A DNA stretch of 64,000 nt, from positions 62,001 to 126,000 of the forward strand of contig NZ_JARZHG010000027.1 of the NCBI RefSeq assembly GCF_029946505.1. The letters are read 5' to 3'. Position numbers and translations under genes: made by a program. The notes beneath the pieces were generated by a model. That model made no database searches. It was given only the letters and a program-made list of their open reading frames with translations, and had not been told where the DNA came from. This DNA comes from Polyangium sp. y55x31 (GTDB taxonomy: Bacteria; Myxococcota_A; Polyangia; Polyangiales; Polyangiaceae). Below, in pieces: positions 16,746 through 27,312 of the stretch. The number at the start of each line of letters is the position of its first letter. Position 1 is the first letter of the stretch.

Positions 16746-19700
16746 ATGCCCGCGTATGCCGGTCCGCTCACGCCCGTCGAGGCGCCCCTCGTGCCGCTCG
16801 GCCTCGTGCCGCTCGTGCCTCTGCTCGCCGCGATCGTCGTGGCCCTCTTCGGCGCGCGGATGGGACGACGCCGGGCCACGCACCTCGGCCTCGGCGCGAC
16901 CGTGCTCGCGCTCGTGATGGCCCTCGTCGACACGGCGCGCCTCGCCTCGCTCGATCCTGCGCGCCGCGTGCTCTTCGACGTCGCCTTCCGCCTCGTGCGC
17001 ATCGGCTCGCTCGACGCGAATGCCTCGTTCGCCCTCGACCCGCTCGGCGCGGGTTTTCTCCTCACGGCCCTCGTCGTCGTCGTGATCACGCACGTCTCCG
17101 CGCGCAAGCTCATCGAGGACGATCGCGCGGCGATTCGTTTCGCCGCGACGGCGTCCCTCTTTGCGTCCGGCCTCTCGCTCGTCGCGCTCGCGGCGGATGC
17201 GATCGTGTGGCTCTTCGGCTGGGCTGCCGTCGTCCTCGCGACGGGCATCCTCGTCGCGGGGGGCAAGAGCTCGCAGGCCTCCGCGTCCGCGGGCATGCGC
17301 ATGGGCGTCGTCGCGGGCCTCGGCGGCGTCGGGATCGTCTCCGGCCTCGTCTTCCTCTTCTGGGGCCTCGGCGGCGCGTGGCTCGACGAGGGCCGCTTCC
17401 TCGCGGATTTCCGCGCGCGGTTCGTCCCCGTTTATGCCGAGGGTCGCATCCCTGCCGAAGAGATGGTTGCCGAGGACGTCGAGCGCATGCGTGGCGAGCG
17501 CGACGTGAAGATCGTCGCCGAGCGCGCGGAGAAGCGCGGATCCCTCACGTTCACGAGCCACCCCGGCGCGCGTGTGTACCTCGGCATCTCGGATCGCGCG
17601 CAGCTCGCGCAGAACCCGGCTCCCTTCGCGGTCTCGCCTTTCGTGCGCCGGGACATCGCCGCGGGCACGCATTCGGTCGTCATCGTGCCGGGCGGCGGCG
17701 CCACCGTCACGGGGGATGGCCTGGAGGTCGCGTGGATCGAGGGCCTCGTCGTCCCCGAGGGCGAGGAGGTTCGAATCGCGCCGCTCGGCCCCACGGTCGC
17801 GTTTCGCGAGATCCACGACGAGCTCGTGATCCGCGACGCCGACGGGAAGCAATCCGTGACGCGCGCGCTCGCTGGAAAGCTCGGCGCCGGATCGATCGGC
17901 CTCGTCACGCTCGCGTGCCTCTTGCTCTTCTTCGGCGCGGCTGCGACGAGTGCGACCTTTCCTTTCTCCGGCTGGCTCCCGAGCGCCGCGGCGTCTCTCT
18001 CACCGCCTGCGCTCGCGCTCGTGCTCGGCCTCGCGCTCGCGCCTGGACCGCTCCTCCTCGTTCGCCTCTCCGATCTCTTCACGTTGAGCCCCACGGCTTC
18101 CGGCGTCGTCACCGTCTTCGGCGCCTTCTCGACCGTGCTCGCGGCGCTTCGTGCTGCGCTCGAACACCGGCACCCGCATCGCCTCGTGTACGTCTCGATC
18201 GCCGCCGTCGGCCTCGCCTTCGTCGCGATTGGTTTCGAAGAGCCGGCCTTCGCCGTCGTCCTCGTCTCGCTCCACGCGCTCGTGCGCGCGGCGTCTTGCC
18301 TGCGCAAGCCCGAGCCACGCGAGCCGCAACCCGCGAAACAACTCTCCTTCCCCGGCGCGCGTGCCCTGCTCGACGGCCCCGGCGCAAAACTCGGCGAGGC
18401 CCTCTTCGAGGCTGCGAACTCGATCGCGCGTGCCGCCTCGAAGCTCGTCTCCGCGATCGACGACCTCGTCCTCGGCCTCCCGGCGCGCCTCTTCGAGCGC
18501 CTCTTCTCCCTCTTCGCCGCGCTCGTCATCCTCGGCCTCGCCGCGCCTGCCTTCGCCGACGAGCCTGCGGGCCGCGCCGTCCTTCGCCCCGAGTTCGGCG
18601 GCGATCACGTCGAGCTCTCCCTCGCGCCCGACGGCGAGCACATGACGGGCGCGTTTTTCCTTCGCAACGAAGGCCCCGGCCCGCTCGAGCTCTCGCGCGT
18701 CGACGCCCGCACCTCCGCCACCGATCCGCGCCTCCCGCCCGGCATCACCGTCACCGTCGAGGGCCCGCGCGCCGCGACCCGCATCGCGCCCGGCCAGGAG
18801 CGCCGCGTCACCGTCCGATGGCGTTACGAGGCCGCCCGCGCGCGTGAGCTCTACGGCCAGGTCATCGTCGAATCGAACAGCCGCGGCGACGGCGCCGAAC
18901 CTGGCCGCCCCCTCGCCATCGCCATCCACGCGGAACGACCGCTCGGCCTTGGCTTCCTCGGCAAGAGCCCGCTCTCCGTCGTCGTCTTTTTCCCCCTCCT
19001 CGGCACGCTCCTCGCGCTCCTCCTCCGCGTCACGCGCCGCGACCACCCGCGCGTCCTCGCCACGACGAGCGCCCTCGTCCACGGCACGCTCCTCGTCTTC
19101 GTCGCCTGGCTCTGCGTCCGCTTCGACCGCGCCTTCAGCCGCGCCGACGGCAACGACGGTTTTCAGTTTCTCGAACGCGGCCACCTCCTCCCGTCGCTCG
19201 GCGTCGAATACTTCCTCGGCGTCGACGGCATCTCGCTCGCGCTCGTCGCGGCGGCCGTCCTCCTCGCGTTCGTCGCCTCGATTGCCAGCGCCACCTTGCG
19301 CGACCGCGCGGCCACCTACCACGCGCTCGCGGGCCTCTTCCTCACGGCCTCGCTCGGCGTCCTCGTCTCGCTCGACCTCTTCCTGTTCTGCGCCTTCTGG
19401 CTCCTCGGCATCCTCCCCATGAGCCTGCTCGTCGCGCGGCGCGGCGGCCCGGGCCCGCGCCGCGCCGCCGCGCGTGTCCTCGTCTCCTCCTTGCTCGGCG
19501 CTGCGCTCCTCTGCGCTGCGTCCTGGTTCCTCTGGCAAAACGCGGATCCCACGTACCTCGCGACGGGCGAATCCGTCCGCCGCGCGGCCGCGATTCCCGA
19601 GCTCGCGCGCGTGGCGTGGGTCGAAAAGGGCCTCACCCTCGGTGGCCATTCCGCCGTGAAGGTCCTCTGGACCGCGCTTTTCGTCGCCTTCGCGCTCCGC

Positions 19701-20579
19701 ATGTCCGCGTTCCCGTTCCCGGGGTATCTCTCGGACATGCATGCCGAGGCCGACGCGCCGACGAGCGTGCTCCTCTCGGGCGCGCTGCTCTCGACCGCGG
19801 TATACGGCATTTTGCGGCTCAACGTGGGCGTCTTGCCGGACGGCATGCGATGGGCGGCGATGACGATTTCGATCCTCGGCGCCGCGGGGATCCTCGTCTC
19901 CGCGCTCGCGGCGATCGCGCAGGACGACCTCAAACGGTTTCTCGCGCGGATTGCCGGTGCACACGGCGGGATTGCGCTGCTCGGGATTGGATCCCTCACG
20001 CCGCAAGGATTCGAGGCGAGCGTGGTGGTGGCGGCGACGCACGGCGTGATCATCGGCCTGCTCTTCGTGCTCGTCGCGGCCTTGGAATCGCGGGTCGAGA
20101 CGCGGGACCTCGGGCGATTCGGCGGCCTCGCACGCGAAATGCCTCTCTTCGCGATGCTGTTCGGCCTCGGTTTGCTCGCCTCGCTCGGACTGCCGCTGCT
20201 CGCGGGATTCTGGGGGCCGATGCTCGCTTTGTGGGGAGCGTTTGCGCGGGAGCGGGCGATCGGCGTGTTCGGGGCGATCGGAATCGTGGCGCTCGCGGGG
20301 GTGCATATCTTCGCGATGGGGCACCTCCTCTTCGGCGAGGCCCGCGAGGAATGGCAAACGAGCAAGTACCTCGAGCCGTTCGGCGGCAAATTCCCCGCGC
20401 TTTCCGGGCGTGAGCTCGCGGCGGCGTTGCCTTTGGCCATCGCGCTCGTGCTGCTCGGCGTGGCGCCGCGGCCGCTGCTCGGGATGGTGGATCAGCCGTG
20501 CCTTTTGCTGCACAGGCTCGTGGATCGACCCGGGCTCTTGCAGATTGCCGCGGCGGAGCAGCACCACACGATCGCCTGA
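16746..20579 (+). CDS. NuoL-PEGA-Ig-NuoM chimera with lost proton-pump residues
   Basis: A 1277-residue membrane protein built from two halves of the antiporter-like fold of complex I. Residues 1-210 and 380-520 resemble NuoL (GWAAVVLATGILV at 159-171, FPFSGWLPSAAASLSPPAL at 405-423), split by a soluble PEGA-like beta domain (about 262-350). A second signal-like helix (585-604) exports an Ig-like domain (605-735), and 742-1250 resembles NuoM (VDGISLALV, FWLLGILPMSLL, FPGYLSDMHAEADAPTSVLL, QDDLKRFLA). Residues needed for proton transfer are replaced: the NuoL-type Glu is Ala160 and the Lys is Thr401; the NuoM-type Glu is Leu886, Lys234-type is Arg985 and Lys265-type is Ser1016 (E. coli numbering from memory). 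The gene stands alone, outside any nuo operon. Confidence 0.8.
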   Translation: MPAYAGPLTPVEAPLVPLGLVPLVPLLAAIVVALFGARMGRRRATHLGLGATVLALVMALVDTARLASLDPARRVLFDVAFRLVRIGSLDANASFALDPLGAGFLLTALVVVVITHVSARKLIEDDRAAIRFAATASLFASGLSLVALAADAIVWLFGWAAVVLATGILVAGGKSSQASASAGMRMGVVAGLGGVGIVSGLVFLFWGLGGAWLDEGRFLADFRARFVPVYAEGRIPAEEMVAEDVERMRGERDVKIVAERAEKRGSLTFTSHPGARVYLGISDRAQLAQNPAPFAVSPFVRRDIAAGTHSVVIVPGGGATVTGDGLEVAWIEGLVVPEGEEVRIAPLGPTVAFREIHDELVIRDADGKQSVTRALAGKLGAGSIGLVTLACLLLFFGAAATSATFPFSGWLPSAAASLSPPALALVLGLALAPGPLLLVRLSDLFTLSPTASGVVTVFGAFSTVLAALRAALEHRHPHRLVYVSIAAVGLAFVAIGFEEPAFAVVLVSLHALVRAASCLRKPEPREPQPAKQLSFPGARALLDGPGAKLGEALFEAANSIARAASKLVSAIDDLVLGLPARLFERLFSLFAALVILGLAAPAFADEPAGRAVLRPEFGGDHVELSLAPDGEHMTGAFFLRNEGPGPLELSRVDARTSATDPRLPPGITVTVEGPRAATRIAPGQERRVTVRWRYEAARARELYGQVIVESNSRGDGAEPGRPLAIAIHAERPLGLGFLGKSPLSVVVFFPLLGTLLALLLRVTRRDHPRVLATTSALVHGTLLVFVAWLCVRFDRAFSRADGNDGFQFLERGHLLPSLGVEYFLGVDGISLALVAAAVLLAFVASIASATLRDRAATYHALAGLFLTASLGVLVSLDLFLFCAFWLLGILPMSLLVARRGGPGPRRAAARVLVSSLLGAALLCAASWFLWQNADPTYLATGESVRRAAAIPELARVAWVEKGLTLGGHSAVKVLWTALFVAFALRMSAFPFPGYLSDMHAEADAPTSVLLSGALLSTAVYGILRLNVGVLPDGMRWAAMTISILGAAGILVSALAAIAQDDLKRFLARIAGAHGGIALLGIGSLTPQGFEASVVVAATHGVIIGLLFVLVAALESRVETRDLGRFGGLAREMPLFAMLFGLGLLASLGLPLLAGFWGPMLALWGAFARERAIGVFGAIGIVALAGVHIFAMGHLLFGEAREEWQTSKYLEPFGGKFPALSGRELAAALPLAIALVLLGVAPRPLLGMVDQPCLLLHRLVDRPGLLQIAAAEQHHTIA

Positions 20580-20582
20580 ACG

Positions 20583-22158
<1,576 letters not shown>

Positions 22159-22166
<8 letters not shown>

Positions 22167-22845
22167 GCCGTATCTCCTTTGCCCGAAGAGCTGGCGCAGG
22201 AGCACGCTCGAGCCGGACGGCGAATCGATCCTGCGTGTCGACAGCGGCGGCACGCCGAGCACGTCGGTCGACGAATACTGGGACGGCGACCTGCCCTGGC
22301 TCACCCCGAAAGAAATCACGAGCCTGCAAGATGGCCTCTTCGTCTCGCGCACGGAGCGCTCGATCACGCAGCTCGGCCTGGAAAGCTCCTCGGCGAAGTT
22401 GTTACCGCCGGGGACCGTGATGCTGACGAAACGCGCGCCCGTCGGGGCCGTCGCGGTGAACGCCGTCCCGATGGCCACGAACCAAGGTTTTTTGAATTTC
22501 CGTTGCGGCCCCGCATTACGACCGCTCTACCTGGCCTATTGGCTACGCGCGAACCGGCCGTACCTCGACAAGGTGGCGAACGGCTCGACGTACCCGGAGC
22601 TTTACCAGAGCGACCTTTTCGAATTCGAGCTCGCCGTGCCTCCGCTCTCCGTCCAGGATCGCATCATCGAGGTCCTGAGCGCTCTGCAATTCGCGGCTCT
22701 CCTTGGCCTGCCGCTCGAACAATCCGTCACGCGGCCCGAGGCGATGGTCGCGCTCCAGGAGCAAAACCGAAGGCTTTCGAGCATCCGCGACGCGCTCCTG
22801 CCTTTGCTCCTCTCGGGTGCGCTCGACGTATCCAAGAAATCGTGA
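22159..22845 (+). CDS. hsdS: Half-length type I specificity subunit
   Basis: A 228-residue HsdS from the GTG at 22159, inside the last codons of hsdM. It has one target recognition domain, starting [30 protein letters not shown] and ending [20 protein letters not shown], followed by one helical spacer ([23 protein letters not shown]). Normal HsdS has two TRDs and about 400 residues. Truncated single-TRD subunits are known to work as homodimers that recognise a palindromic bipartite site. There is no sign of a frameshift that removed a second TRD. Confidence 0.85.
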
Positions 22846-22878
22846 CGATCGCGCGCCCTATCGCCTTATCCTGAAGGC

Positions 22879-23685
22879 ATGAGGCAGCACCTTCTTTTCT
22901 TCCTTCCCGTCCTCCTCACCGTCTCCGCCTGTAGCCCCGCGATCGCGCCGCGCACGGGCGACACCACGCCGGCCGGCAAGTTCGGCTGGTCCGTGCATGG
23001 CGCGCTCTGGAACTTCGGCTGGGGCCGCTTCGAGCGCAGCCCCAGGGACGAGTCCGTCTCGACCGGCGGCATGGACATCTACCCCGAGGATCGGACCTTC
23101 CCCTGGGTCATGAGCGCCGGTCTCGGCGTCTACGATTTCGGCTTCTCGTACGGCGTGACGCGCTGGTTCGAGCTCGGCGCCTCCCTCGGGTTCCAGCGCA
23201 TGGGCGGCGAGGCGCGTTTTGCATTGCTCGACGAAGACAACCGCGATCCCGTCTCCCTCGCGTTTGGCGTCGGCGGGTATTACTCGGCGATCGGCAACGG
23301 CCCCTGGGGTCGAGCCGGCTTCGATGTGAGCATGCGCCTGGGCAGCGTGGCGCCGCTCTTCAACCTCTACGTGAGCCACGGAGCGACGTACAACAGCGCC
23401 TATTACGATTTACCGGGCGACGACGATTGCCCATGGGAAGCGCCCTGGCAGCCCTGCGGCGAGCTCGTCGGCGTCTTCTCGTACGAGACACGATTGAGCG
23501 CGGCCCTGGGGGTCGCGTTTTCGGTGAAAAAGGGGGACGAAGCGCCGGGCGTGGTCACGTTCGGGCTCGTGCCGCACGTGGTGCTGCATGCGTATGGCCA
23601 GGAGCGAGCTTTGGGGGGCAGGTCCGATCTCCGGCACGATGCGGGGTTGCATGTCGTGATTGGAGGGCAGGGGCCGGGGTGGTGA
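22879..23685 (+). CDS. Hypothetical lipoprotein, possible outer-membrane barrel
   Basis: A 268-residue protein with a signal peptide ending in a lipobox (VLLTVSAC, Cys at about residue 17). The mature part is rich in Gly, Phe, Tyr and aromatic-alternating strands (YDFGFSYGVTRWFELGASLGF, VSMRLGSVAPLFNLYVSHGA), a pattern seen in small outer-membrane beta proteins. It contains a Cys pair (DDCPWEAPWQPCGE). No homologous function is recognised. It follows hsdS by 33 bp but is probably independent. Confidence 0.7.
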   Translation: MRQHLLFFLPVLLTVSACSPAIAPRTGDTTPAGKFGWSVHGALWNFGWGRFERSPRDESVSTGGMDIYPEDRTFPWVMSAGLGVYDFGFSYGVTRWFELGASLGFQRMGGEARFALLDEDNRDPVSLAFGVGGYYSAIGNGPWGRAGFDVSMRLGSVAPLFNLYVSHGATYNSAYYDLPGDDDCPWEAPWQPCGELVGVFSYETRLSAALGVAFSVKKGDEAPGVVTFGLVPHVVLHAYGQERALGGRSDLRHDAGLHVVIGGQGPGW

Positions 23686-23703
23686 AGCTCCACAGCGTCA
23701 CGC

Positions 23704-23859
23704 CTACCTTCGATAACGATCCCGCGTGATCCGCCAGTACACCAGGTTCGCCACCTGCCGCGGGCTCATCCCCTCGACGCGTAGGTGCAGGAAGCGCGCG
23801 AGGCGCAAGAGTCCGCCCGTGTTCAAGCGTGCGGCTTTTCGAAGGGTGCCACGGCGCAT
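23704..23859 (-). CDS. Possible small protein, 51 residues
   Basis: ATG at 23859, stop at 23704, with AAGG just before the start. The predicted product is basic and amphipathic: LLRLARFLHLRVEGMSPRQV and ending VYWRITRDRYRR. It looks more protein-like than the other frames here, and could be an intact small protein or the C-terminal remnant of a longer one. No family is recognised. Confidence 0.3.
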   Translation of the reverse strand: MRRGTLRKAARLNTGGLLRLARFLHLRVEGMSPRQVANLVYWRITRDRYRR

Positions 23860-23887
23860 GGCCTTCTACTGGTAGCAGCCGTGCGGT

Positions 23888-24436
23888 GTGCTTCCATGGC
23901 GAGAGCGCCCAGCCCACGTGTCGCCGTCCGCTCGGCGCCCTGTCGACGAAGTCCGGGAGCGTGTCGACGAAGTCCGGGAGCGTGTCGACGAAGTCCGGAA
24001 GCGTGTCGACGAAGTCCGGGAGCGTGTCGACGAAGTCCGGGAGCGTGTCGACGCAGTCCGCAAGCGTGTCGACGAAGTCCGGAAGCGTGTCGATGGAGTC
24101 CGGGAGCGTGTCGACGAAGTCCGGAAGCGTGTCGACGAAGTCCGGAAGCGTGTCGACGAAGTCCGAAAGCGCGTCGATGAAGTCCGGAAGCGTGTCGACG
24201 AAGTCCGGGAGCGTGTCGACGAAGTCCGGGAGCGTGTCGACGGAGTCCAGGAGCGTGTCGACGGAGTCCGGGAGCGTGTCGACGGAGTCCAGGAGCGTGT
24301 CGACGGAGTCCGAGGACCACGAGATCGAACCCCGAGACCTCGTCGACCCGACCCCCACGCCGTCGTCCACCGCTCCCGCGTAAACGCTCGCTGGAATTTT
24401 GCTATCTTGCCCAGAACATCCCCGTCAGAGCCTTGA
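23888..24436 (+). CDS. Possible heptad-repeat coiled-coil protein
   Basis: A GTG-started frame of 182 codons runs through the tandem array and encodes about 18 copies of VDEVRER/VDEVRKR. Val at positions 1 and 4 of each heptad gives the a/d spacing of a coiled coil. Of six variable positions in the 21-bp unit, three are third codon positions that are fully synonymous in this frame, both valines never change, and no other frame shows this pattern, so selection may have acted on this reading. Against it: no ribosome binding site, low-complexity flanks, and all six frames are open through the array. Confidence 0.3.
   Translation: MLPWRERPAHVSPSARRPVDEVRERVDEVRERVDEVRKRVDEVRERVDEVRERVDAVRKRVDEVRKRVDGVRERVDEVRKRVDEVRKRVDEVRKRVDEVRKRVDEVRERVDEVRERVDGVQERVDGVRERVDGVQERVDGVRGPRDRTPRPRRPDPHAVVHRSRVNARWNFAILPRTSPSEP
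23942..24319. repeat. 21-bp tandem repeat, 18 units
   Basis: The consensus unit is GTCGACGAAGTCCGGGAGCG followed by T. Seventeen full units and a degenerate eighteenth are directly adjacent with no spacers, so this is a minisatellite and not a CRISPR array. Variants cluster: the last four units share GGA at codon 3, which suggests stepwise expansion. The unit length is a multiple of three, so copy-number change keeps any frame. Confidence 0.9.
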
Positions 24437-24524
24437 CGCTCCATGGGGCGAGTTTACGATGGTGTAGACCCATCCTCGCGCCGATACCGACGCGATCCGA
24501 TCGAAGTCTTGAATCCCCGCATGA

Positions 24525-24565
24525 CGCGGCGCCGGGCGTCACCCCCCCGAACGCCCGGCGCCGCG
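24525..24565 (-). terminator. GC-rich hairpin after the delta-60 gene
   Basis: The arms CGCGGCGCCGGGCGT and ACGCCCGGCGCCGCG form a perfect 15-bp stem with an 11-nt loop, starting 11 bp beyond the stop codon of the minus-strand delta-60 repeat gene. There is no strong T-run, as is usual for GC-rich genomes. It could also stop transcription arriving from the repeat array on the plus strand. Confidence 0.6.
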
Positions 24566-24575
24566 TTCTCGCGAT

Positions 24576-27212
24576 CTACGGCGCAAACCTCACGAGCCCG
24601 AAATCCGTCCCGGTCTGCGGCGAGAACCCACGCCCGGCGAGGACGACCTTCCCATCCGGCTGCAAGAACCCGTCGTACGCGCCCCATGCCCCGGCCGCCG
24701 GGACCACCGCGCGCCCTCCAATACCGAAGCTCGCGTCGGGTTTGCCGTCCGGCAAGAACTTGAAGACGACGATCGTGTCGCGGTCGAGGTGTGCCGTGGT
24801 CGCCACGTAGAACGAGCGGTCCGGGAGCGACACGAGCGCCGGGCCATCATCGAGCGTCGGGATCCCGTCGTGCACCACGACGCCCTCGACCTGCACCTCG
24901 AGAAGCCCGTCCGTGCCGAACGTCATGTCCCGCGCGCCGTTCGTGTCGAGCCGCGCGACGCCGACGTCGAATGCCTGGAAGTCGCCCGTCCTCGGGATCA
25001 GGCCCGCGAGCAATAACCCTCCGTCCACCTCCTGCACCATGCGGCCTGCCGAGAACATGTTGTTCAGCACCACCCGGCCCCCATTGCCGAAGGAGGGGTC
25101 GAGCGCGCCGCTCGGGAGCACCCGGACCACGACCGTGCTCTTGTTCTCCGGCGCCGGTGCGCCTGCGCCGACGATCCTGCCGTCGGGGAGCGTCAACACG
25201 TCTTCGATCGAGCCGGCGTACGATCCGAAATCCACCACCCCGAGGTTGCCGAAAGCCGGATCGATCTCGCCCGTCCCGAGCAGCCTCGCGAGGTAGGGGG
25301 TATGGAGCGGCAGCACGTCCGTGCGCGTCCCTCCGATCACGATGCGCCCGAGGCCGTCGACGGCGAGCGCACGAGGACGGCCATGCGGCGGGTCGTCGAG
25401 GCCCACGATCCCGCCGAGCCCGAAGCTCGCGTCGAGCGCGCCCGTGGTGTCGAGCCGCACCACGAGGCGGAGGGACGGGTCTGGGGTCTCGCCCGCGACG
25501 ATCAGCTTGCCGTCGGGTTGCACCCCGACGCCCATGGCATTCGCGAACGTGTCGAGCACGACGACGCCCCCCGCGCCGAATCCCGCGTCGAGCGTGCCAT
25601 CCGGGAGGTGCCTCGTCACCATCGCGTTCGCAAAGTCGCTGCCGTAGCTCGTCGTGCCCACCGAGATGATCTTGCCGTCCGGCGTCGCTCGGACCGAGAA
25701 GGCGGCATCCGTCGACGCGCCCGATTGCAGCACGGCCAGACCTCCCCCCTGCCCGTACGCGGCATCCGGCGCGCCGTCGGGCGTGAGCTGCGCGAGCGTG
25801 ACGCCGATCTCGGGCGCGAACTCCCCCCTGCAGGCTGCAAGGACGCTCCCCCCCGGATCCACCGTGATGTCACGGAGCAAGCACGCCACGGGGAGCGGCG
25901 CGACCCCCGCCGAGCCGTACGTCGTGTCGAGGCTCCCGTCGGCGCCGAAGCGAGCCACCGCCTTGCCGCTCGGGGTGTGGACTCCCACCAGCACCGATCC
26001 ATTCGGCAAGGGCTGCACGGACTCCGCGATGGTCCCCGCGGGGAGCGCCGCGACCCCGTCCCCGCCGCCGAAGGTCGGGTCGGGCTTGCCGCTCGTGTCG
26101 AGCCGGAGGAGCGGGCCGCCGCCGGACCTGCCGGTCACGAGGATCTTGCCATCCATGGCGATGCGACAGGTCGAGGGCGCGCGGGACGGCGCCCATGACG
26201 ACTCGTAGAACATCGGGAAGCCCGACTTCGTGAAGATGCCGTCGTCGTCGAAGCTGGGATCGAGCGCCCCGCTCGGCAAAAGCCGCACGACGGCCATCGA
26301 GTATTCGATGCCGGCGCAGAGGACGATCTTGCCGTCGTCCGCGAGGGCGACGCTGGAGGGGAACAACTCGAGCGGGACCTCGGCCAATCCCTGCTGCCCG
26401 AAGCTCCCGTCCACGCTTCCGTCGGCGAGGAGGCGCTGTACGAGGAAGGGGGGCGGCGGATCGGCCGGCAGAGGCTCCTCGCGCTGGCCGGCGACGAGGA
26501 TCGTACCGTCGGTTTGGAGCGCGATCGCGAACGCCCTGCCGCTCGCGCCGAGCGCGAGGCCGCCTTCGGCGAAGGAAGAGACGAGCTTACCGTTCGCGTC
26601 GAAGCGCGCGACGAGCACGCGGTGGAGCCGCCGGCCTCTCGTGATCGCGCCCGCGGCGAAAATGTCCCCATTCGGCGCGACGACCACGTCGTGGAAGGCG
26701 ACCCGGCCGAACTTGCTCAAGAGCACCTTGCCGCCTTCGCCGAAGGAGGTGTCGAGCGTGCCGTCGGCATTGGCGCGGAAGAGCAAGCCCTCGCCGTACA
26801 AACCGGGGGACGTGCCGCCGACGACGAGGAGCTTGCCGTCCGGCTGGCGCACCGAGGCATGAACGAGGTCCCGGTTGGGCACGCTGGCCGTCGTGGCGAG
26901 GCCCTCCGCGCCGAAGCCCGGGTCGAGCGAGACGAATTCCGTACCGCCGCCCGCGCCGCCGCCGGATGCGCCGGCGCCGCCCACGCCTCCCATGCCGCCC
27001 ACGTCGCCGCCGCCGGATGCACCGGCGCCGCCCACGCCTCCCGTGCCGCCCACGTCGCCGCCGCCGGATGCACCGGCGCCGCCCACGCCTCCCGTGCCGC
27101 CCACGCCGCCGGAGCCGCTCGCGGTCGCGGAGTCCGTACCCGGCGGGTCACCTCCGCAATGCAAGCAGAGACCGCCGAGGACCAATGAAAGAAGGAAGAA
27201 ATGTCGACGCAC
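24576..27212 (-). CDS. Delta-60 repeat lipoprotein
   Basis: An 878-residue exported lipoprotein. The start is the GTG at 27212, chosen because GGAGG sits 5 nt upstream and the signal peptide (MRRHFFLLSLVLGGLCLHC) begins directly there. The lipobox Cys is followed by a Gly-rich low-complexity stretch with a 17-residue unit repeated three times. The rest is a series of about a dozen delta-60 repeats of roughly 55-60 residues, each with the form DGKxxVxG...R...DGxLDxSFGxxG, predicted to fold as a beta-propeller-like array. Such proteins are abundant in myxobacteria; their role at the cell surface is unknown. A decayed copy of its 3' end lies just upstream at 27313-27393. Confidence 0.85.
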   Translation of the reverse strand: MRRHFFLLSLVLGGLCLHCGGDPPGTDSATASGSGGVGGTGGVGGAGASGGGDVGGTGGVGGAGASGGGDVGGMGGVGGAGASGGGAGGGTEFVSLDPGFGAEGLATTASVPNRDLVHASVRQPDGKLLVVGGTSPGLYGEGLLFRANADGTLDTSFGEGGKVLLSKFGRVAFHDVVVAPNGDIFAAGAITRGRRLHRVLVARFDANGKLVSSFAEGGLALGASGRAFAIALQTDGTILVAGQREEPLPADPPPPFLVQRLLADGSVDGSFGQQGLAEVPLELFPSSVALADDGKIVLCAGIEYSMAVVRLLPSGALDPSFDDDGIFTKSGFPMFYESSWAPSRAPSTCRIAMDGKILVTGRSGGGPLLRLDTSGKPDPTFGGGDGVAALPAGTIAESVQPLPNGSVLVGVHTPSGKAVARFGADGSLDTTYGSAGVAPLPVACLLRDITVDPGGSVLAACRGEFAPEIGVTLAQLTPDGAPDAAYGQGGGLAVLQSGASTDAAFSVRATPDGKIISVGTTSYGSDFANAMVTRHLPDGTLDAGFGAGGVVVLDTFANAMGVGVQPDGKLIVAGETPDPSLRLVVRLDTTGALDASFGLGGIVGLDDPPHGRPRALAVDGLGRIVIGGTRTDVLPLHTPYLARLLGTGEIDPAFGNLGVVDFGSYAGSIEDVLTLPDGRIVGAGAPAPENKSTVVVRVLPSGALDPSFGNGGRVVLNNMFSAGRMVQEVDGGLLLAGLIPRTGDFQAFDVGVARLDTNGARDMTFGTDGLLEVQVEGVVVHDGIPTLDDGPALVSLPDRSFYVATTAHLDRDTIVVFKFLPDGKPDASFGIGGRAVVPAAGAWGAYDGFLQPDGKVVLAGRGFSPQTGTDFGLVRFAP
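26955..27107 (-). repeat. 51-bp tandem repeat in the Gly-rich segment
   Basis: Three directly adjacent 51-bp units, nearly identical, encode the 17-residue unit DVGGTGGVGGAGASGGG in the linker between the lipidated cysteine and the delta-60 domains. Copy number changes would lengthen or shorten a flexible surface tether. Confidence 0.85.
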
Positions 27213-27312
27213 GTTGACCTCCACGCGGAGGTCAGCTTGTCATGTTCAGGGCGTTTTCACCAACGAGAGCACCGTTCCGCGCCTCGATACGAGCGGGCGG
27301 CCACTTCAGGCA

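Larger units (their letters stand above)
23686..24575. other. Accessory gap dominated by a tandem repeat
   Basis: An 890-bp stretch with no confidently coding gene. It holds a possible 51-codon ORF on the minus strand, an 18-unit 21-bp tandem array (23942-24319), a plain segment (24320-24524) in which I see nothing, and a 15-bp-stem hairpin (24525-24565) that probably terminates the delta-60 gene. Confidence 0.6.

Noticed and set aside
23942-24319. The tandem array was considered as a CRISPR array.
   Set aside because: Units are directly adjacent with no spacers and are 21 bp long; no cas gene is present.
23555-24370. A long minus-strand frame through the same array, encoding VDTLPDF-type repeats, was considered as the true gene.
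   Set aside because: Only one of six variable sites is synonymous in that frame, and it runs antisense into the lipoprotein gene at 22879-23685.
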